Shown in pieces: positions 63,434 to 64,000 of a stretch of DNA of 64,000 nt (its first letter is position 1; each line of letters starts with the position of its first letter). The position numbers were made by a program, and so were the translations under genes. The stretch comes from Leucaena leucocephala. Taxonomy: Eukaryota; Streptophyta; Magnoliopsida; Fabales; Fabaceae. The DNA is taken from the NCBI GenBank assembly GCA_037074615.1, contig CM073560.1:1247501-1311500 (forward strand). The letters are read 5' to 3'. The notes under the pieces are model-generated. The model did no database searches. It had not been told where the DNA came from and worked only from the letters and a program-made list of their open reading frames with translations.

Positions 63434-64000
63434 ATGAATACTTCTCTGGGGCTTTGTTTTTCTCTTCTCTTCTTCTTGTCGTCTGAAATTGTAGGATTAT
63501 GCTTGTGTGCATGCTTTGAACAAGACAGGCAAGCCCTTCTCAAGTTCAAAGCAACCCTCACTGATCCATCAGAGAGGCTTTCTTCATGGAACTATTCCAA
63601 TAATGATTGCTGCCATTGGAATGCTGTAACCTGCCACAGTGTTACTGGCCACGTTCTCAAGCTGGATCTCAGGAATCCATGTTATAGCTTACCTGTTAAA
63701 ACCTGTAACTTTAGCCAACAATCTGTTGAAGCTTTACACGTTGATCATTCTCTTCTGCAATTCGAACGCTTGAGTTACTTGGACTTGAGTGGAAACCAAT
63801 TTCATGCTGCTTCAATTCCTCTCTTCCTTGCTTCTATGCATCAGCTGAGAAATCTGTCTCTCTCTAATTCTAATTTTAGCGGCAAGATTCCTTATAATCT
63901 TGGCAATCTAACCAACCTACAACATCTTGATCTCAGCCTCAATCGTTTCCAACTCAGTGATATGAACTGGGTTTCTGGGCTTCACTCACTGCAAAGCCTT
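63434..64000 (+). CDS. LRR receptor-like protein or kinase, 5' part (cut by the window end)
   Basis: An open frame of 189 codons runs to the last base. It starts MNTSLGLCFSLLFFLSSEIV, a signal peptide. The LRR N-terminal cap follows: CFEQDRQALLKFKATLTDPS, with RLSSWNYSNNDCCHWNAVTC (paired cysteines). Leucine-rich repeats come next, including LSYLDLSGNQFHAASIPLFL, LRNLSLSNSNFSGKIPYNLG and LQHLDLSLNRF. This layout fits the EIX/Cf-type receptor-like protein group of plant plasma-membrane immune receptors. Whether it ends in a short tail (RLP) or a kinase (RLK) is outside the window. No break so far. Confidence 0.9.
   Translation, partial: MNTSLGLCFSLLFFLSSEIVGLCLCACFEQDRQALLKFKATLTDPSERLSSWNYSNNDCCHWNAVTCHSVTGHVLKLDLRNPCYSLPVKTCNFSQQSVEALHVDHSLLQFERLSYLDLSGNQFHAASIPLFLASMHQLRNLSLSNSNFSGKIPYNLGNLTNLQHLDLSLNRFQLSDMNWVSGLHSLQSL

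Overview
The window is nuclear DNA from a flowering plant, most likely a eudicot. It is AT-rich and has long intergenic spaces. Its genes have GT-AG introns and plant-specific families are present: a PAR1 protein, miR393, an En/Spm (CACTA) transposon, tRNA-derived SINEs, an L1-type LINE and an LRR receptor. There are no bacterial-style operons, Shine-Dalgarno sites or CRISPR arrays. The species cannot be named from sequence alone.

Layout. 0.5-7.4 kb (minus): a complete 14-exon RNA polymerase III subunit RPC3 gene with a LINE scrap in one intron. A decayed tRNA-Cys with Pol III boxes lies 167 bp in front of its start codon. 9.2-10.1 kb: a TRIM retrotransposon multiplied into a four-LTR tandem array inside one 5-bp target duplication. 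11.75-11.86 kb: a MIR393 hairpin. 12-20 kb: gene-poor, with simple repeats and non-autonomous repeats. 20.2-21.1 kb: a three-exon PAR1 gene. 22.4-23.4 kb: two inverted SINEs with clear target duplications. 24.65-32.83 kb: a complete-ended but mutated CACTA transposon holding a Tnp2 transposase gene, an En/Spm-type gene with a C-terminal Ulp1-like protease domain, and a small coiled-coil ORF. 33.3-54.9 kb: a 10.8-kb segment present twice in direct tandem, almost identical, each copy with an AAE3 (oxalate-CoA ligase) gene, a beta-tubulin gene and a foldback element. 55.2-57.4 kb: wreckage of a LINE. 57.8-60.1 kb: a five-knuckle CCHC zinc-finger gene with three disabling changes. 60.7-61.7 kb: an actin-depolymerizing factor gene. 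63.4 kb to the window end: the 5' part of an LRR receptor gene.

The cellular genes do not form one pathway. They are single housekeeping (RPC3, tubulin, ADF), metabolic/defence (AAE3, LRR receptor) and regulatory (miR393, which targets TIR1/AFB auxin receptors) loci. The main interest is in genome dynamics: a very young gene-doubling segmental duplication with a templated junction, a tandem TRIM array, and a CACTA element whose ACCGG-type repeats are found not only at its ends but also in front of each of its genes. Exon boundaries were placed by eye from splice consensus and reading-frame continuity. Family names come from recognising conserved protein motifs, not from a database search.
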